A stretch of DNA of 6,565 nt from a bacterium TMED6 (GTDB lineage: Bacteria > Fidelibacterota > Marinisomatia > SCGC-AAA003-L08 > D37C17). The DNA lies in contig NHBL01000039.1 of NCBI GenBank assembly GCA_002167465.1, forward strand, positions 28,880-35,444, read 5' to 3'. The notes below the pieces were generated by a model. It saw nothing but the letters and a program-made list of their open reading frames with translations. It made no database searches and had not been told where the DNA came from. Positions 6,066 to 6,565 of the stretch are shown piece after piece (position 1 is the stretch's first letter; each line of letters begins with the position of its first letter). A program made the position numbers and the translations under genes.

Positions 6066-6565
6066 ATGAATAAAGAAAAATATACAAACCCAAATTATAA
6101 GCCTGATAATAATACTATAACTGAATTAGAAGAATTGAATTCACAAAAAGAAGATTTATCAAATTTTCATTTAAACCATGCTAACCTTGAAAAAATTAAT
6201 CTTGTTGGTGCAAAAATGAAACAATCAAATTTATCAAGAGCTAATCTAAGAAATTCTAGTATGTATGGTGTTAACTTAAATGGTGCAAATCTTTTTAAAG
6301 CAGACTTTGAGAATGCAAACTTAAATAATGCAGATTTACGTAATTGTAATTTATTAGGTGCTAATTTATCAAATACAAAATTAAAAAATATTAATTGGGG
6401 TAAAGATTTCAAGGTAATTAATGAGATAGAAGCTGAACAAGCATATAATAATGGTAATATTGAACTTGCCAAAGAAAAATATAAAGAAGCTGAAGATATC
6501 TATAGGTCTGTTAAAATTAGCATGCAATCCCAAACTTTAGGAACTGAAACTGGAGAATTTTTTAT
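6066..6565 (+). CDS. Pentapeptide-repeat protein with helical TPR-like segment (3' end outside window)
   Basis: The first 166 residues are visible and the frame is open at the window edge. After a polar N-terminal stretch of about 29 residues, some sixteen consecutive pentapeptide units run from residue 30 to 109, following the A(N/D)Lxx pattern (for example NLSRA, NLRNS, NLNGA, DLRNC, NLLGA). Such units form a right-handed quadrilateral beta-helix. Next, residues 119-155 (EIEAEQAYNNGNIELAKEKY onward) look like a helix-turn-helix similar to a TPR or SEL1 unit, leading to a TLGTETGEFF motif at the edge. No signal peptide is seen. Function is unknown. Similar beta-helix plus helical layouts in other proteins can precede membrane domains, but that part lies outside the window. 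The ATG is preceded by the A-rich leader AAAAGATAAAAGATAACT and no Shine-Dalgarno sequence. The 48-nt gap to the permease gene leaves operon membership open. Confidence 0.85.
   Translation, partial: MNKEKYTNPNYKPDNNTITELEELNSQKEDLSNFHLNHANLEKINLVGAKMKQSNLSRANLRNSSMYGVNLNGANLFKADFENANLNNADLRNCNLLGANLSNTKLKNINWGKDFKVINEIEAEQAYNNGNIELAKEKYKEAEDIYRSVKISMQSQTLGTETGEFF

Overview
The window is a compact, very AT-rich stretch (roughly a quarter to 30% G+C by eye) of a bacterial chromosome. It carries housekeeping genes, and I see no sign of phage, plasmid or insertion sequence. Three features point to the FCB group (Bacteroidota, Chlorobiota, Marinimicrobia and relatives): a short primary sigma factor without an acidic region 1.1, a phosphoglucosamine mutase of the type with a GEGNGG sugar loop, and Shine-Dalgarno sequences missing from most genes. 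A marine, streamlined member such as Marinimicrobia or an AT-rich Bacteroidota would fit, but this placement is inference. No 16S or other decisive marker is present.

Layout. Positions 1-87 hold nothing I can recognise. A leftward tRNA-Leu(UAG) lies at 88-169. A 106-bp divergent spacer (170-275) carries candidate promoters facing both ways. From 276 to the right edge every gene reads rightward: an RpoD-type sigma factor with a lysine-rich repetitive N-terminal tail (276-1349), ribosomal protein bS21 (1371-1547), a GlmM-type phosphoglucosamine mutase (1562-2926), an RlmD/TrmA-family RNA uracil-5-methyltransferase (2913-4331), a YadG-like ABC ATPase (4328-5254), a YadH-like ABC-2 permease (5238-6017), and a pentapeptide-repeat protein cut by the window edge (6066 onward). 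Gaps are 21 and 14 nt, followed by overlaps of 14, 4 and 17 nt, so the first six genes look like one transcription unit. The seventh, 48 nt further on, may or may not belong to it.

How the genes work together. The operon joins transcription initiation (sigma factor), the ribosome (bS21, 23S rRNA methylation) and envelope-precursor synthesis (GlmM supplies GlcN-1-P for UDP-GlcNAc) with a two-gene exporter of unknown substrate. It looks growth-linked, and bS21 and the sigma factor are the only two genes with a recognisable Shine-Dalgarno sequence.

I found no clear new defence or mobile system. The points most worth a second look are the basic, tandemly repeated tail on the primary sigma factor (about 2.8 copies of a nearly perfect 57-bp DNA repeat), and the restriction of Shine-Dalgarno sites to the sigma factor and bS21 genes.
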